NCBI GenBank assembly: GCA_003161635.1
Contig: PMOA01000100.1
Span: forward strand, 73,771-116,648
Reading direction: 5' to 3'
Length of the DNA stretch: 42,878 nt
Source: Limisphaerales bacterium
Lineage (GTDB): Bacteria; Verrucomicrobiota; Verrucomicrobiia; Limisphaerales; UBA11358
Part shown: piece by piece, positions 42,377-42,878 of the stretch
Numbering within the stretch: position 1 is the stretch's first letter
Layout: each line of letters begins with the position of its first letter
Program-made: the position numbers and the translations under genes
Notes under the pieces: model-generated
Databases searched by the model: none
Told to the model about the DNA's origin: nothing
The model's input: only the letters and a program-made list of their open reading frames with translations

Positions 42377-42877
42377 ATGAATGCAAATGCACCAACCAAG
42401 ACAACAAATCCGTGGCTGTATTGGTTCGCCGTGCTGACGGCGTTCTTCACCTTTTTACTGCTCGGCCTGGGCGGTCTGGTCACCAGCCATGAAGCCGGCA
42501 TGTCCGTGCCTGACTGGCCGAACACCTACGGCAACAACATGTTTTTGTTTCCACCCGCGCAATGGATCGGCGGCATTTTTTACGAACACACGCACCGGCT
42601 GCTCGCTTCGGCTGTCGGCCTGATGACGACGATCCTCGCCGTCTGGCTCTGGCTCAAGGACTCGCGCCCATGGATGCACTGGCTTGGCGTGGCCGCGTTT
42701 CTCCTCGTCGTGGCGCAGGGCGTGCTCGGTGGGTTGCGGGTGACGATGCACATGGATTCGCTGGGCATTTATCACGCGACCATTGCGCAACTGTTTTTCG
42801 TGCTGACCTGCGCGCTCGCGCTGTTCACCAGCCGGTGGTGGAAAGGATTGGAGCGCCAGCCTCCGGCACGGCGCTAA
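42377..42877 (+). CDS. ctaA: CtaA/COX15-type heme A synthase, N-terminal half only
   Basis: The 166-residue protein has four predicted helices and the conserved glutamate and histidine motifs of the family: GLVTSHEAGMSVPDWPNTYG, FYEHTHRLLASAVG and GGLRVTMHMDSLGIYHATIA. It would oxidise heme O to heme A for an aa3-type oxidase. Members usually have eight helices and about 300 residues, but this frame stops at TAA (42875-42877), one base before the window ends. Either the gene is truncated or shifted, or this organism uses a half-size protein with the rest encoded just beyond. Family certain, full length unknown. Confidence 0.8.
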   Translation: MNANAPTKTTNPWLYWFAVLTAFFTFLLLGLGGLVTSHEAGMSVPDWPNTYGNNMFLFPPAQWIGGIFYEHTHRLLASAVGLMTTILAVWLWLKDSRPWMHWLGVAAFLLVVAQGVLGGLRVTMHMDSLGIYHATIAQLFFVLTCALALFTSRWWKGLERQPPARR

Positions 42878-42878
42878 G

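Overview
The window reads as chromosome of a Verrucomicrobiota-type bacterium, probably of the Pedosphaera/Limisphaerales kind. The basis is gene style, not a marker gene: a verrucomicrobial pseudopilin with a terminal HxxG...VDGH motif, LamG-rich secreted glycosidases, a XylR/AraC regulator beside polysaccharide genes, an ECF sigma/Ser-Thr kinase pair, outer-membrane genes (LptD, porin, CsgG-like, LpoB), and many GC-rich hairpin repeats between genes. TAA, TGA and TAG are all used as ordinary stops.

Layout. (1) 1-13115, all minus strand: an arabinan-use locus. It holds a GH51 arabinofuranosidase broken by an in-frame amber codon, a secreted GH43 arabinanase with two LamG domains, a cytosolic GH43, a GPH-family sugar symporter, a second secreted GH43, a LamG surface protein, a pseudopilin-like protein and a XylR-type regulator. 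Secreted endo-enzymes would cut arabinan, the symporter would import the products, and the cytosolic GH43 would finish them. (2) 13281-17616: Ser/Thr kinase plus ECF sigma factor, tRNA-Leu(CAA), a lipoprotein gene with an amber codon inside its signal peptide, and a small two-helix membrane protein. (3) 17617-18280: repeat-rich spacer. (4) 18281-24310, minus: seven exported proteins including LpoB-like, YcfL-like, COG3014-like and two CsgG-like proteins, which looks like one envelope module. (5) 24450-31942: hisF, an AT-rich AbiTii-like gene that looks frameshifted, a repeat element with a decayed small-gene pair, lptD, an orphan histidine kinase, and ribBA. (6) 31943-32648: a decayed small membrane-protein gene and another repeat element. 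(7) 32649-40750, plus: a respiratory cluster of cytochrome c, porin, cytochrome c, a GltD-like FAD/NAD(P)/Fe-S protein, Rieske protein, cytochrome b, hexaheme cytochrome c and monoheme cytochrome c. (8) 40817-42877: ribH, a cupredoxin-like secreted protein behind a good sigma70-type promoter, and a half-length CtaA/COX15 gene.

The strongest candidates for something unusual are the Rieske/cytochrome b complex with its NAD(P)-type flavoprotein and porin-cytochrome genes; the LpoB/YcfL/COG3014/CsgG envelope cluster; four palindrome-within-palindrome repeat elements that share architecture but not sequence; and several genes interrupted by single in-frame stops or a one-base shift, which may be real decay or sequence error.
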